Shown here: positions 24,083-33,470 of the stretch, piece by piece
Numbering within the stretch: the stretch's first letter is position 1
Layout of the letters: each line of letters opens with the position of its first letter
From: Actinomadura luteofluorescens
GTDB taxonomy: Bacteria; Actinomycetota; Actinomycetes; Streptosporangiales; Streptosporangiaceae
Direction: 5' to 3'
Length of the DNA stretch: 64,000 bases
Assembly: GCF_013409365.1 (NCBI RefSeq)
Contig: NZ_JACCBA010000001.1
Span: forward strand, 3,658,001 to 3,722,000
The notes under the pieces: model-generated
The model's database searches: none
The model's input: only the letters and a program-made list of their open reading frames with translations
What the model was told of the DNA's origin: nothing
Translations under genes and position numbers: made by a program

Positions 24083-27000
24083 TCACGGGCGGAGCGGACG
24101 CGGACCGTCGCGGAGGGCCGCCTCGATCGCGGACAGCTTGTCGGCCAGGTGGAGCAGGGCGCCGACGGAAGGGTCCCCGGTGTTCCCCGCGAGTGTCCGG
24201 GAGCGCCGGTAGGCGGCCTTGACCTCCGTCCAGCGCTCGGCCCCGGACGGTGTGAGGGTGCCCTGGAGCTCGGCGAGCTTGAGGAGGTTGGCCTCCGCGT
24301 CCGAGGTGAGGGTCTGGGACTCGGCCCGGTAGTGGTCGTCGATGACCGCTTGCAGCTCCGTGTCGTCCATGACCGGGAGGATGCGTCCGGCCAGCTTGTT
24401 CATGTCGCGGTAGGAGCCCTGGAGGCGGAACGGCGGCTCGGTGCGGGACGAGTCGTCCTGGGCGGCGGAGGCCATGTAGGCGCGGTTGACCGTCAGGACC
24501 ACCTGCTGCGCGCGGCGGAGCTTGGCGAGCACGGACAGGATGTCGTCCAGCTCGGCCGGGGAGTAGGCGTGGGACAGGCGGTCGGGGTGGACGGCCGGGT
24601 CCCCGTCCGCCAGGCGGACGAGCAGCTCGACGTCGCCGCGGTCCCTGGCGCTGAGGGGCGCGAGCACGGGGTTCGAGGTCAGGGCGTTCTCGATGTAGCT
24701 CATCGCGAACAGTTCGTCCTTGCCGGACAGGACGTCGCCGAGGTTCCACACGTCGGCGCGGTTGGCGAGCATGTCGGGGACGCGGAAGCGCCGGCCCGAC
24801 TCGGTGTAGGGGTTCCCGGCCATGCAGACGGCGAAGCGCTTGCCGCGCAGGTCGTAGGTGCGTGCGGCTCCGTCGATGCGGCGCTGGGCGTCGCAGAGCG
24901 GGATGAACTTCTGCAGGAACTCCGGAGAGGTGTGCTGGATGTCGTCGAGGTAGAGCAGGACGTTGGTGCCCATGTCGAGCGCGAAGTTGATCTTTTCGAC
25001 CTCGCGGGCGGCGGTGGCGTCGGGCGCCCTGGCGGGGTCGAGCGAGGTCACGCCGTGCCCGAGGGCCGGCCCGTCCACCTTCACCAGGGCCAGTCCGAGG
25101 CGCTCGGCGACGTACTCCATCAGGGTCGTCTTGCCGTAGCCGGGCGGCGAGACGAGCAGGAGCAGCCCCATCCGGTCGGCGCGCTCGCCGTCGCCCGCGG
25201 CGCCCAGCTGCTTGGCGAGGTTGTCGCCGATGAGGGGAAGGTAGACCTCGTCGATGAGGCGGTTGCGGACGAACGCGCTCATGGTGCGGGGCCGGAGGCC
25301 GGCCGTCCCGAGGCGCCTCTCCTCCGCGGCCACCAGCGCGTTCCGCTGTTTCTGGTAGGAGCGGAAGGCGGGGACGCGCTCGGTGCGGAAGCGGTGCGTG
25401 CGGGCGAGGAGTTCGTCCAGGCGCAGGCCGAGACGGCGGTCGTCGATCCGCGGGTGGCGGCCGAGCAGGTCGCCGACGGTGGCCGTCAGCGCGGCCGGCG
25501 AGTCGTACCGGGCCGACGGGCACAGCAGCAGGGAAACGGCCTCGGGCAGGTCGGCCGGGTCGCCGTCCGCCCCTGTCGCGAGGTAGGCGGAGAGCCACGC
25601 CTCGGCGAGCTGCCGGCGCGCGGCGAGGCTTCCCGCGCCGCGCAGGTCCTCGTCCAGGGAGACGTCGCCGAGCGCCTGCGCGAAGTCCTTGAGCAGGGTG
25701 CGGGCGCCCTGGCTCGTCACGAAGCCGTCCGGGGCCGCGGCGAGTTCCTCGATCAGGTACTCGGCGGTGAGCGGGTCGGGTGCGGGCACGGCGTTGAGCT
25801 CGGCGAACGCGGCGACCGCCGAACGGAGTTCCTCGGTGAGGGCGGGGAGGGCGCCCGGCCGTCCGAACGCCTCGCGGGCTCGGACGAGCGAGCGGGCGCG
25901 GACCGTCCAGGTCGCGCGCTCGGCCTCGTCGGGGCCGTAAGTCCAGAAGAGCTGCGCGGCGGCGCGCGCCGCACCCGGGTAGCGCAGGAGGCCCGCCTCG
26001 GTGCGCAGGCGCAGGAGCGCCTCCAGGATGCGGGCGGCGTCGTGGTCGTGGACGCCCCGCTCGTAGCCCTCGTCGTAGCGGTCGGCGGCCGCGTCCCGGA
26101 CGAGGGCGAGCAGGCGGCCGCCGGCCTCGGCCCGGCGCAGGTCATCGGGGTCGGCACCGGCGAGGACCGACGCCGCCAGGTACTCGGCGCGATAGGTTTC
26201 CGCCGTTTCCGAGACGAGGCTCTGGCTCCAGAAGCGGCGGGTCTCCGCGAAGTCCGCGTCGTGGACGGGCGCGCGGTAGTCCGTCCCGGTGATCGCGAAC
26301 GCGACGGTGTCGCGGTGCGGGACGAGGGTCAGCTCGATCGGACGGGTGTCGACCGCGAACCGGTGGCGCCCGAGCCGGATCGTCGCGCCGTCGTCGCCGT
26401 ACAGGTCGAGGCGGTCGCGGAGGGCGCGCCCGGCCTCCTGGCGGGCGGCGTCGAGGCGGCCCTCCAGTTCCTCGGCCCGGACGGCGTCGTCGAGGGCGCG
26501 CAGCTCGCCGGCGATCGCGCGGAGCCGGAGCACCGTCGCGTCGGTCGTGAAGTAGGCGGTGACCTCGTCCGGGGACGCGAGCGTGGCGGCGCGGCGGCGG
26601 ACACCGGCCAGGATCCGCTCGGCCGACTCGGTGAGCCGGTCGCTCCGGCGGGCGCGCTCGTCCAGGAGCGTCTGCTTGCGGGAGGAGAACGCCTCGTACA
26701 GCTCGGTCCGCCTGGCCTCCAGCTCGGTGAGGAAGTCGTCCAGCTCGGCGAAGCGCGTCTGGAGCGTTTCCAGGCGGAGCAGCAGGCCGCCGAGCCGCGC
26801 GTCGCAGTCCTCGGGCGTCGCCGCGGCGGCCAGGGCTCCGGCGACGGACCGGTCCAGAAGCGCGAGCTCGGCGGCGAACGCGGCGTTTCCCTCGCGGGCG
26901 AGCAGGTCGCGGCGGCGGCCGTCGAGGACGGCGCGGGCGCGGTTGAGGCCGCCGAGCACCTCGCCGACGCGCTCCAGGATCGCGGTCCGCGCGGTGGCGT

Positions 27001-28993
27001 CCGCGATGTCGAGGTCGCCGACGACCTCGGTGACGACGTCCAGCCCCTCGTTCTGCGCGTCGAGGAGCCCGGCCAGAGGCGCGGCGTCCGCGGCGGTCTC
27101 GATGGCGCGGGCCGCGTCGGTGATGCGCTCGACCTCGGCGTGGTAGCCGGTGAACGCGTCCTCGCCCCGCAGGTGCTCGACGGCCTGCCGCGCGGCCTCG
27201 TCCAGCTCCGCCCGGACCTCCTGGGAGAGCTCGTCGATCCGGGCGCCGTCGGCGTGGCGGAGGTCGCGCAGCGTCTCCAGGTGCCCCTGGGCGCGGCGGA
27301 ACTCCGCCAGCCGGGAGATCCAGCCGTCCGCGCTCCGCGGCGCCTCGGTCCTGGCGCGGCGGACCAGGGCCGCCTGCCGCCCGGCCGCCTCCGCGACGGC
27401 CGTCGCCGCCTGCTCGGTGAGCGCGCGGACCTTCTCGTACTCGTCCAGGACCCGGGCGGCCGTGGAGCGGACGTCGGCGAGCGGCGCGGCGAGGTCGCCG
27501 AGCCGCTCGTCGCCGAGCCAGGGGTACAGGTCCGAAGCGCGCGTGCACGAGGCGATCAGCGCCTCGAACGCCCTGGTCGACGGGGACGTCTCCGCCGCCG
27601 TCCGGCTGATCGACAGGCATTCGGAGACGCCGCGCACGAGGTCGGCGTTGCCGACCCGCTCCAGCGGGCCCGTGCCGACGGGCTGGGCGGCGGCGTACGC
27701 GTCGGAGGTGAACGGGGTCGCCCAGATCTGCACCGGGTGGACGCGGGATGGCTCGTCGGAGAGCGCCCGCATCACCACGAGCGTCCCGTCGTCGAACAGC
27801 GAGTACCCGTGGCAGGTGATCGGCGCCGCGACCCGCTTGCGGATCACGTTGTAGGGCAGCAGCGACGACCGGCCGTCCTCCCGCGAGTGGAAGACGTAAA
27901 GGACGTCCTCCCCGTTGGGAGAGCGGACGACCCGCTCGTACTCCAGGCCCGTGACGTCGGTGTCGAACGTCTTCGCGGCGCCCGTGTCCAGGTGGTAGCC
28001 CCCGGGGAAGACGATCCCGTGGTCGTCGGGCAGCCGGCGGCACGCCTGCGCGATCCCGTCGACCCGCACCACCCGCTCGGTGCGGACGTTGAACACCAGG
28101 TGCCGCCACGCGGACTCGTTGTACGGCCTGATCCGCAGCAGGATCAGCGCCCCGACCCGGGCGTGCAGGACGTCGGCGTCCGCGAGCGACTGCAGCGGCT
28201 CGTCCACCGGCTCGGAGTAGATCCCCTCGCCGGTCGCGGTGTCGTCCTCGGTCTTGACGGTGAGGGTCCCGCCGGCCGTCGCGACGAAGACCTCCCCCTC
28301 GATCGAGATGTGCGGGTGCCGGCCGGCGACGTGGTCGTCCCTGGTGGCCTCGATCCAGTCGACGTCGTGCGCGGGAGGGAACGCGTGGTCGCGCTCGCCC
28401 TGGTTGTCCTCGTAGGCGACTCCGCCGTCCGGCGCGGTCCGCCACCGCAGCACGCGCAGGTCCGACAGGCGCGGGCCGGTCTGGAAGACGGCGAGCAGCC
28501 GGCCGTCCACCAGCCGCAGCTGGAGCAGCCGTGCCTGCCGGTAGTACCGGTACATGTCGGCGAAGTCGCGCACGAAGCGCGGGTCGTCCAGCAGGCCCGG
28601 AACCGCGTCCGGGCCCGCCCGGACGAAGGCGATGCCGTCCTCGCCGCGGGTGAACCGGTGCAGCGAGAAGACGTCGCCGACCGACGTCTCCGGCCGCAGG
28701 CCGGGGACGACGTTGTGGCCGAAGAGCATCACCTCTCCGAGCGCGACGATGTCGCGGGGCACGCACCTGTCCGCCGTGCGGATCCGCTCGGTGCCCGCCT
28801 GCCGCAGGTCCGAGCCCCCGAAGACCTCCAGCCTGCGGGCGTTGAGCGCCTCCGCGCGGCGGGCCAGCTCGCCGGCGTGCCCGGCCAGCCGCGCCCGCAG
28901 CACCTCGTAAGTGCCGTGGTCCGGCTCCGCGTGCCGTGGTCCGGTCCCGGTCCCGGTCCCGGTCCCGCCGGGCTCTGTCATGTCCACGCCCAC
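24083..28993 (-). CDS. DUF3686 giant AAA+ ATPase ('DNA repair ATPase' family)
   Basis: 1636 residues from the GTG at 28993, preferred because GGGAGA lies 4 bases before it; ATG at 28981 is the alternative. The N-terminal half is beta-rich (propeller-like, residues 60-430), the middle (about 430-800) is helical coiled coil, and the C-terminus is an AAA+ module with Walker A SPPGYGKTTL (about residue 1280) and Walker B VLLYLDDIQHTSPEFLQKF (about 1340). This is the DUF3686 build annotated as 'DNA repair ATPase', though evidence for repair is thin. It lies downstream of a flotillin and a YqiJ-like gene, its usual company, which suggests work at a membrane microdomain rather than in repair. Confidence 0.85.
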   Translation of the reverse strand: MGVDMTEPGGTGTGTGTGPRHAEPDHGTYEVLRARLAGHAGELARRAEALNARRLEVFGGSDLRQAGTERIRTADRCVPRDIVALGEVMLFGHNVVPGLRPETSVGDVFSLHRFTRGEDGIAFVRAGPDAVPGLLDDPRFVRDFADMYRYYRQARLLQLRLVDGRLLAVFQTGPRLSDLRVLRWRTAPDGGVAYEDNQGERDHAFPPAHDVDWIEATRDDHVAGRHPHISIEGEVFVATAGGTLTVKTEDDTATGEGIYSEPVDEPLQSLADADVLHARVGALILLRIRPYNESAWRHLVFNVRTERVVRVDGIAQACRRLPDDHGIVFPGGYHLDTGAAKTFDTDVTGLEYERVVRSPNGEDVLYVFHSREDGRSSLLPYNVIRKRVAAPITCHGYSLFDDGTLVVMRALSDEPSRVHPVQIWATPFTSDAYAAAQPVGTGPLERVGNADLVRGVSECLSISRTAAETSPSTRAFEALIASCTRASDLYPWLGDERLGDLAAPLADVRSTAARVLDEYEKVRALTEQAATAVAEAAGRQAALVRRARTEAPRSADGWISRLAEFRRAQGHLETLRDLRHADGARIDELSQEVRAELDEAARQAVEHLRGEDAFTGYHAEVERITDAARAIETAADAAPLAGLLDAQNEGLDVVTEVVGDLDIADATARTAILERVGEVLGGLNRARAVLDGRRRDLLAREGNAAFAAELALLDRSVAGALAAAATPEDCDARLGGLLLRLETLQTRFAELDDFLTELEARRTELYEAFSSRKQTLLDERARRSDRLTESAERILAGVRRRAATLASPDEVTAYFTTDATVLRLRAIAGELRALDDAVRAEELEGRLDAARQEAGRALRDRLDLYGDDGATIRLGRHRFAVDTRPIELTLVPHRDTVAFAITGTDYRAPVHDADFAETRRFWSQSLVSETAETYRAEYLAASVLAGADPDDLRRAEAGGRLLALVRDAAADRYDEGYERGVHDHDAARILEALLRLRTEAGLLRYPGAARAAAQLFWTYGPDEAERATWTVRARSLVRAREAFGRPGALPALTEELRSAVAAFAELNAVPAPDPLTAEYLIEELAAAPDGFVTSQGARTLLKDFAQALGDVSLDEDLRGAGSLAARRQLAEAWLSAYLATGADGDPADLPEAVSLLLCPSARYDSPAALTATVGDLLGRHPRIDDRRLGLRLDELLARTHRFRTERVPAFRSYQKQRNALVAAEERRLGTAGLRPRTMSAFVRNRLIDEVYLPLIGDNLAKQLGAAGDGERADRMGLLLLVSPPGYGKTTLMEYVAERLGLALVKVDGPALGHGVTSLDPARAPDATAAREVEKINFALDMGTNVLLYLDDIQHTSPEFLQKFIPLCDAQRRIDGAARTYDLRGKRFAVCMAGNPYTESGRRFRVPDMLANRADVWNLGDVLSGKDELFAMSYIENALTSNPVLAPLSARDRGDVELLVRLADGDPAVHPDRLSHAYSPAELDDILSVLAKLRRAQQVVLTVNRAYMASAAQDDSSRTEPPFRLQGSYRDMNKLAGRILPVMDDTELQAVIDDHYRAESQTLTSDAEANLLKLAELQGTLTPSGAERWTEVKAAYRRSRTLAGNTGDPSVGALLHLADKLSAIEAALRDGPRPLRP
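28943..28966. repeat. Hexanucleotide tandem repeat in the DUF3686 N-terminus
   Basis: GGTCCC occurs four times in tandem, encoding alternating Thr-Gly near residue 10-20 of the ATPase. It is in frame and could vary in copy number by slippage without breaking the gene. A 14-base direct repeat (GTGCCGTGGTCCGG at 28911 and 28931) lies beside it. Confidence 0.7.
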
Positions 28994-29053
28994 CTGTCTC
29001 CCGTCCGTCCACCGCGGCGCACGCGGCCCGTCACGTCCCTTGGCCAGGCCTCG

Positions 29054-31084
29054 TCAGCCGGATGCGAGACCGGCGGTGAGCCCGGTGCCGTTGACCTTCG
29101 ACAGCGGGGCGTCGGCGACGCCCAGGCGGCGCGCGGCGTCCAGGACGTCCTGGAGGCCGGCGGTGTCCGGGCCGCCCGACTTGATCAGGCGCAGCAGGAG
29201 CGCCGAAAGGGTCAGGTCCCGCACCCCGCCTGTGTCGACCGCGCCGAGCAGGCGCGACAGGTCGCCGGTGAAGCTCGCCGACCCGTCCAGCCACGGGCCC
29301 GCCACCGCCCGCGCGACCTCGGAGTTCTGCACGAAGCCGTCCACGCTCTTGCCGAGGGCGATCGACCCGACCAGGCGGTCGAAGAAGACGGACTCGCCGC
29401 CGACGATGCTGATGTCGGCGTGCTCCAGCCCGGTGGCGAGGACGGTGGCCTGCGCCTCCGCGACCTTCTGCTGGACCTCGATGCCGGCCAGCCGGACGTC
29501 CTTCTCCGCCTCCAGGCGCAGCCGGTACTCCTCGTGCTCGCGGGACGCCTCGTCCAGCGCCGCCATCGCGCCGGCCTTCTCGGTCAGCCCCTCCGCCTCG
29601 GCCTTCAGGTTCTCGCGGATCCGGGCGGCCTCGACCAGCGCCTTCTCCCTCGCGACCGCGGCCTCCGCGCGCCCGACCTTCTCGACCGCGTCGGCGTCGC
29701 GCTCGCGCACCTGGACCTCGGCGAGTCCGGTCGCCGCGGCCTCCGCGCGGATCCCCTCGGCCAGCCTCGTCTTCGCCTGCGCGTCCAGCTCGGCGGTCTC
29801 CTGCCGGGCCCGCGCCAGCGTCAGCTCCTCGCGGGCGCGGTGCACGGCGGCCGCCTCCGCCGCCTCGGCGGCCTTGATGTCCTTGACCAGGTTCTCCTGC
29901 GCCTCCGCCTCCGCGTGGATGATCAGCGCCTGGCGGTCGCGCTCGGCCTCCTCGACCGCGCGCAGCCGCTTGATGGCCTCCTCCTGCTCGGCCACCGTCC
30001 GCTCCACCGCGATCCGCTCGCGGACGACGTCCGCGATCTCGCGCTTCTCCGCCTCGACCTCCTTGTCCGCCGCGATGCGGGTCAGCTCCGTCTCGCGCTC
30101 GCGGGCGATGACCTCCAGCAGGCGGTCCTTCTCGATCCGCTCGCTCTCGATCGCGAGGACCCGCTCCCGGTTCTTCGCCGCGACCGACACCTCCCGGTCC
30201 TTGTTCTCGTGCTGGACGCCGAGCTGCTCGTCGGTGCGGATGTGCGCGGCCTGCGCCCGCAGCCGCTCCTCGGCCTTGACCCGCTCGATCTCGGCGGTCT
30301 CGCGGGCCCGGACGGTCTCGACCTCGCGCTCCTGGCGCAGCTCGGCGTCCGCCTGCCGGCGCTCCAGCTCCAGGATCGCCTCGCGCGCCTCCACGTTCTG
30401 GCGGGTGATCTCCTTCTCCTCGTTGCGGGCGTGCTCGTTGGTGCGGACGTGCTCGATCGCCGTCAGCTCGGTGATCTTCCGGATGCCCTGCGCGTCCAGG
30501 ATGTTGGAACTGTCGAGCGAGAGCAGGGGCGTCTGCTCCAGGTGGTCGATGGCGGCGTCCTCGAGGCTGTAGCCGTTCAGGTCCGTGCCGATGACGCGGA
30601 TGATGTGGTCGCGGAACTCGTCGCGGCGGGTGTAGAGGTCGGCGAACTCCAGGTGCTTGCCGACGGTCTTCAGCGCCTCGGAGAACTTGGCGGCGAACAG
30701 CTCCTGCAGCGTCTCCCGGCTGCTGGCGCGCTCGGTGCCGATCGCCTGCGCGACCTTGATCACGTCCTCGACGGTCTTGTTGACGCGGACGAAGAACGTG
30801 ATGCGGATGTCGGCGCGGATGTTGTCCTTGCAGATCAGCCCGTCCCGGCCGGTCCGTTCGATCTCGATTGTCTTGACCGAGATGTCCATGAGCTCGGCGC
30901 GGTGCAGGACGGGCAGGACGATCGCCCCGGTGAAGGTGACGTCGACCTTCTTGAGCTTGGAGACGATGAGCGCGCGGCCCTGGTCGACCTTGCGGAACAA
31001 CCGGGTCACCATCAGCACGAGGCCGAGGGTGACGAGCAGCGCGAGAGCGAGGAGCACACCGGCTCCTATCGTGATGGTGTCCAT
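29054..31084 (-). CDS. Flotillin/SPFH family protein (YqiK-like)
   Basis: 676 residues. One N-terminal membrane helix (ITIGAGVLLALALLVTLGLV), an SPFH/band-7 domain at about residues 30-200 (KVDVTFTGAIVLPVLHRAELMD…, SLEDAAIDHLEQTPL), then roughly 340 residues of Glu/Ala/Arg coiled coil and a conserved C-terminal flotillin tail. Flotillins oligomerise at the membrane and organise lipid microdomains. It sits between a YqiJ-like OB-fold protein upstream (40-base gap) and the DUF3686 ATPase downstream (60-base gap), all on the minus strand, so the three are likely one operon. Confidence 0.92.
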   Translation of the reverse strand: MDTITIGAGVLLALALLVTLGLVLMVTRLFRKVDQGRALIVSKLKKVDVTFTGAIVLPVLHRAELMDISVKTIEIERTGRDGLICKDNIRADIRITFFVRVNKTVEDVIKVAQAIGTERASSRETLQELFAAKFSEALKTVGKHLEFADLYTRRDEFRDHIIRVIGTDLNGYSLEDAAIDHLEQTPLLSLDSSNILDAQGIRKITELTAIEHVRTNEHARNEEKEITRQNVEAREAILELERRQADAELRQEREVETVRARETAEIERVKAEERLRAQAAHIRTDEQLGVQHENKDREVSVAAKNRERVLAIESERIEKDRLLEVIARERETELTRIAADKEVEAEKREIADVVRERIAVERTVAEQEEAIKRLRAVEEAERDRQALIIHAEAEAQENLVKDIKAAEAAEAAAVHRAREELTLARARQETAELDAQAKTRLAEGIRAEAAATGLAEVQVRERDADAVEKVGRAEAAVAREKALVEAARIRENLKAEAEGLTEKAGAMAALDEASREHEEYRLRLEAEKDVRLAGIEVQQKVAEAQATVLATGLEHADISIVGGESVFFDRLVGSIALGKSVDGFVQNSEVARAVAGPWLDGSASFTGDLSRLLGAVDTGGVRDLTLSALLLRLIKSGGPDTAGLQDVLDAARRLGVADAPLSKVNGTGLTAGLASG

Positions 31085-31124
31085 CGGGATCCCTGTCTGC
31101 GGGAGGGGAGGGTGGCGCGGGGTC

Positions 31125-31784
31125 TTAACGGAGGCCGGGGGCCGTGTCGTGCGGCATGACCCAGAAGAACCGGCCGTCCGGATCGAGATCGAAGATCAGT
31201 GCCGTGCTGCCCGCGGTGAGGCCGGCGCCGGCCGCGGCGCCCGCCACCGGCACGTCCATGGCGGGCTGCCGCACCTGGACGATGGCGGACGACCCGTCCG
31301 GGGCGGTCACCTCCGCCTGGCCGAAGTCCGGGCCGACCCGCCCGGTGCGGATGACGCACGGCAGGCCGACGAAGTCGCGCAGCGACGTCTCGGCCCGGTC
31401 CTGGAAGACGTGCCGCAACGGCAGGACGACCGCCCGCGTCCCGGCCCAGGCGGCGGCCAGCGCGACGGGGAGGAGGAGCGCCCGGGCGGCGGCGCCGTCC
31501 AGCAGCGCCGATCCGGCGAGGCTGACGAACCAGGCGAGGCCGACGAGCACCGACAGCGCAACCGTGGCCGGGACGCCGCCCAGCCCGAGCGGTGCGAGCC
31601 GCTCCGCGGCGAACCCGTCCTCGGCGCCGGCGCCGGCCCCCGTGTCGGCATCGGCGCCGGCGCCGAGAAGGTCGACTCCCAGCCCGCCGAGCAGGACGAG
31701 CGTCCAGTACCCGGCGACGACCAGGAGAGAGAAACTGAAAAGCGCGGTCGGAAAACCGAGCGCGACATCGGTGAATTCGCCCAT
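31125..31784 (-). CDS. YqiJ/NfeD-like membrane protein with OB-fold
   Basis: 219 residues. Hydrophobic segments at about residues 10-37, 71-95 and 98-118 are membrane helices; between the first two is an Ala/Gly/Asp-rich loop. The last 80 residues (DFVGLPCVIRTGRVGPDFGQAEV…) form the OB-fold domain of NfeD/YqiJ proteins, which partner flotillins. ATG at 31784; no strong ribosome site. It heads the flotillin operon. Confidence 0.82.
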   Translation of the reverse strand: MGEFTDVALGFPTALFSFSLLVVAGYWTLVLLGGLGVDLLGAGADADTGAGAGAEDGFAAERLAPLGLGGVPATVALSVLVGLAWFVSLAGSALLDGAAARALLLPVALAAAWAGTRAVVLPLRHVFQDRAETSLRDFVGLPCVIRTGRVGPDFGQAEVTAPDGSSAIVQVRQPAMDVPVAGAAAGAGLTAGSTALIFDLDPDGRFFWVMPHDTAPGLR

Positions 31785-31889
31785 GTGAATGCACGCTTCC
31801 GCGTCGAGACGTCAGGAACCCGGCGGGGCGGCGAATACGGCCGGCCCGGCCGTGAAAAAAGGCTTCGTCAGGTGAAGAAGTGGTCCCGG

Positions 31890-32015
31890 TCAGCTATCCG
31901 GGAAGGCGTGCGCCCAGAACACCCGGCCGCGGGCGGGGCGGCGGTGGGGGCGAGAGGCGCGCGGGCGCGGCGCTTCCTGCGCTTCCTGCGCACACAAATA
32001 GTGCCGGGGAGTCAT
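31890..32015 (-). CDS. Possible small ORF (41 residues)
   Basis: ATG at 32015 follows a strong AGGAGGG site by 3 bases. The peptide begins MTPRHYLCAQEAQEA, then becomes Arg/Pro-rich and ends FWAHAFPDS. It lies ahead of the YqiJ-flotillin operon on the same strand, so it could be a leader peptide or chance. I know no family for it. The ribosome site is the main support. Confidence 0.3.
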   Translation of the reverse strand: MTPRHYLCAQEAQEAPRPRASRPHRRPARGRVFWAHAFPDS

Positions 32016-32203
32016 AGACCCTCCTGATCGGAGACGTATCCTGTCTCGCCGACCAGACTTCCCGGCACACCGAAAGACACTTTAACTCATTCGCCGCGCT
32101 AAGGGAAGCCATTTATCCGCAACCCCGGGGAGCAGGGGCGGGCGCGGGGAGCGGGGTGGAGTTTCCGCGTTCCACGGTACACCGGGTGGAGCGCCGCGCC
32201 ATC

Positions 32204-32219
32204 TGCTACAAGTGTAGTA
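32204..32219. promoter_or_regulatory. BlaI/MecI-type operator ahead of spo0M
   Basis: TGCTACAAGTGTAGTA contains the CTACA-NN-TGTAG dyad typical of BlaI/MecI operators. It differs by one base from the reverse complement of the site at 33411-33426 and matches the site at 36161-36176. It lies 51 bases before the spo0M ATG. Confidence 0.7.
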
Positions 32220-32270
32220 ACTAGCGGCCGGCCGTACGGCCGCGGGGATGACGACGGGAGAAAGGGCCTC

Positions 32271-33398
32271 ATGGTCTTCAAGCAGCTGCTCGGCGCCTTC
32301 GGTGTGGGCGGGCCGTCGGTCGAGACCGTTCTCGCCGCCTCCCACACCCGCCCGGGGGATCTCCTGACCGGCGAGGTGCGGGTGCAGGGCGGTGACCGGG
32401 ACGTCCACGTCCACCAGGTGGTGCTGAGCCTGGTCACCAGGGCCGAGTACGAGCACGGCGACCACGAGGGAGCCGGGAGCCGGGAGTTCCACCGGGGCGC
32501 GATCACGGGGGGTCTCCATCTGGGGGCCGGGCAGTTCCAGGCGATCCCCTTCCAGATGCCGCTGCCCTGGGAACTGCCGGTGACCGAGGTCTACGGGCAG
32601 CACCTGCACGGCATGGCCATGGGCGTCCGCACCGAACTCGAAGTCGCCGGCGCGGTGGACTCCGGCGACCTGGACCCGGTCTCGGTGAGCCCGCTCCCGT
32701 CCCAGCAGCGCGTCCTGGACGCCTTCGGGACGCTGGGCTTCATGTTCAAGAGCGCCGACGTCGAGGAGGGGCACATCGCGGGCGTCCACCAGGAGCTGCC
32801 GTTCTACCAGGAAATCGAGTTCTTCGCGCCGCCGCGGTACGAGGGGCAGATGGCCGAGGTCGAGCTCACCTTCGTGTCCGACCCGCACGGGCTCGTGGTG
32901 ATCCTGGAGGCCGATCGGCGCGGGAACGTCTTCTCCGAGGGCGACGACGTCTTCGGCCGCTTCCACGTCTCCCACGACCAGGCCCTGCACATGGACTGGG
33001 AGAACCAGGTGGAGGGCTGGCTGCGGGCCGTCGCCGGACACCTCCACGGCGGGTTCGCCCACGGGAGCCACGGGTCCCACGGATTCCAGGAGCCGTACGG
33101 CCACCACGGCGACCACTCCGGAGGACGCGGCGGGCCGGGCTGGGGCGGCGTCGCGGCTGGGGCGGCGGGCGGTCTGGCGGCCGGGTTCGTGGCGGGCGCC
33201 GTCGTCGGCGAGATGCTCGGCGACGAGGAGGAGGAGGAGGAGGAGGAGAAGGACGAGCCGTCGGTGGGCGACGCCTTCGCCGAGGTGAGCGGGCAGGCCG
33301 CCCAGGACGCCTACCAGGCGGCCGCCTACGAGCAGGCGTACGAAGACGCGTACGAAGACGCGTACGAGGACGCCGTGGAGAGCTTCGAGGAGGAGTGA
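32271..33398 (+). CDS. spo0M: Spo0M-like sporulation-control/arrestin-fold protein
   Basis: 375 residues, ATG at 32271 with GGGAGAAAGG upstream. Residues 1-250 match Spo0M: VFKQLLGAFGVGGPSVET…, LTGEVRVQGG, IPFQMPLPWELPVTEV, and a second sandwich LELTFVSDPHGLVVILEADRRG-like. The fold resembles two arrestin beta-sandwiches. The C-terminal extension is unusual: a His/Gly-rich stretch (about 260-285), a Gly/Ala hydrophobic segment that could be a membrane or glycine-zipper helix (about 290-315), a run of Glu, and tandem YEDA repeats. Under BlaI-type control with terB and the efflux operon. Confidence 0.88.
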   Translation: MVFKQLLGAFGVGGPSVETVLAASHTRPGDLLTGEVRVQGGDRDVHVHQVVLSLVTRAEYEHGDHEGAGSREFHRGAITGGLHLGAGQFQAIPFQMPLPWELPVTEVYGQHLHGMAMGVRTELEVAGAVDSGDLDPVSVSPLPSQQRVLDAFGTLGFMFKSADVEEGHIAGVHQELPFYQEIEFFAPPRYEGQMAEVELTFVSDPHGLVVILEADRRGNVFSEGDDVFGRFHVSHDQALHMDWENQVEGWLRAVAGHLHGGFAHGSHGSHGFQEPYGHHGDHSGGRGGPGWGGVAAGAAGGLAAGFVAGAVVGEMLGDEEEEEEEEKDEPSVGDAFAEVSGQAAQDAYQAAAYEQAYEDAYEDAYEDAVESFEEE

Positions 33399-33410
33399 GA
33401 GGGCCCCGGC

Positions 33411-33426
33411 TACTACATTTGTAGCA
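33411..33426. promoter_or_regulatory. BlaI/MecI-type operator ahead of terB
   Basis: TACTACATTTGTAGCA, i.e. the reverse complement of TGCTACAAATGTAGTA, so one base from the spo0M site. It lies in the 72-base gap between spo0M and the TerB-like gene, about 45 bases before its ATG. Confidence 0.7.
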
Positions 33427-33470
33427 GTAAGGCTATGGTCGGAGAGACGACCGACGAGCGGAGGAAGACG

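Larger units (their letters stand above)
31785..32270. other. 486-base divergent intergenic region
   Basis: Between the YqiJ-like gene and the spo0M gene. It holds a possible 41-residue minus-strand ORF (31890-32015), a BlaI-type operator (32204-32219) and a 7-bp inverted repeat in the spo0M leader (GCGGCCG 32224-32230 with CGGCCGC 32237-32243). A further inverted repeat, ACGGCCG-GCC-CGGCCGT, lies near 31837-31853. The part around 32060-32115 is relatively A+T rich and may contain the flotillin-operon promoter. No other gene is evident. Confidence 0.6.

Noticed and set aside
24149..31159. A 2336-codon plus-strand open frame antisense to the DUF3686 and flotillin genes
   Set aside because: It has no domain signal and low-complexity Gly/Arg/Ala composition, and it mirrors genes with strong motifs. 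It is a by-product of high G+C codon bias, as are most long antisense frames here.
31837..31853. Terminator of the spo0M or flotillin transcripts
   Set aside because: The inverted repeat is followed by A residues, not T, in the plus direction and lies upstream, not downstream, of both genes.
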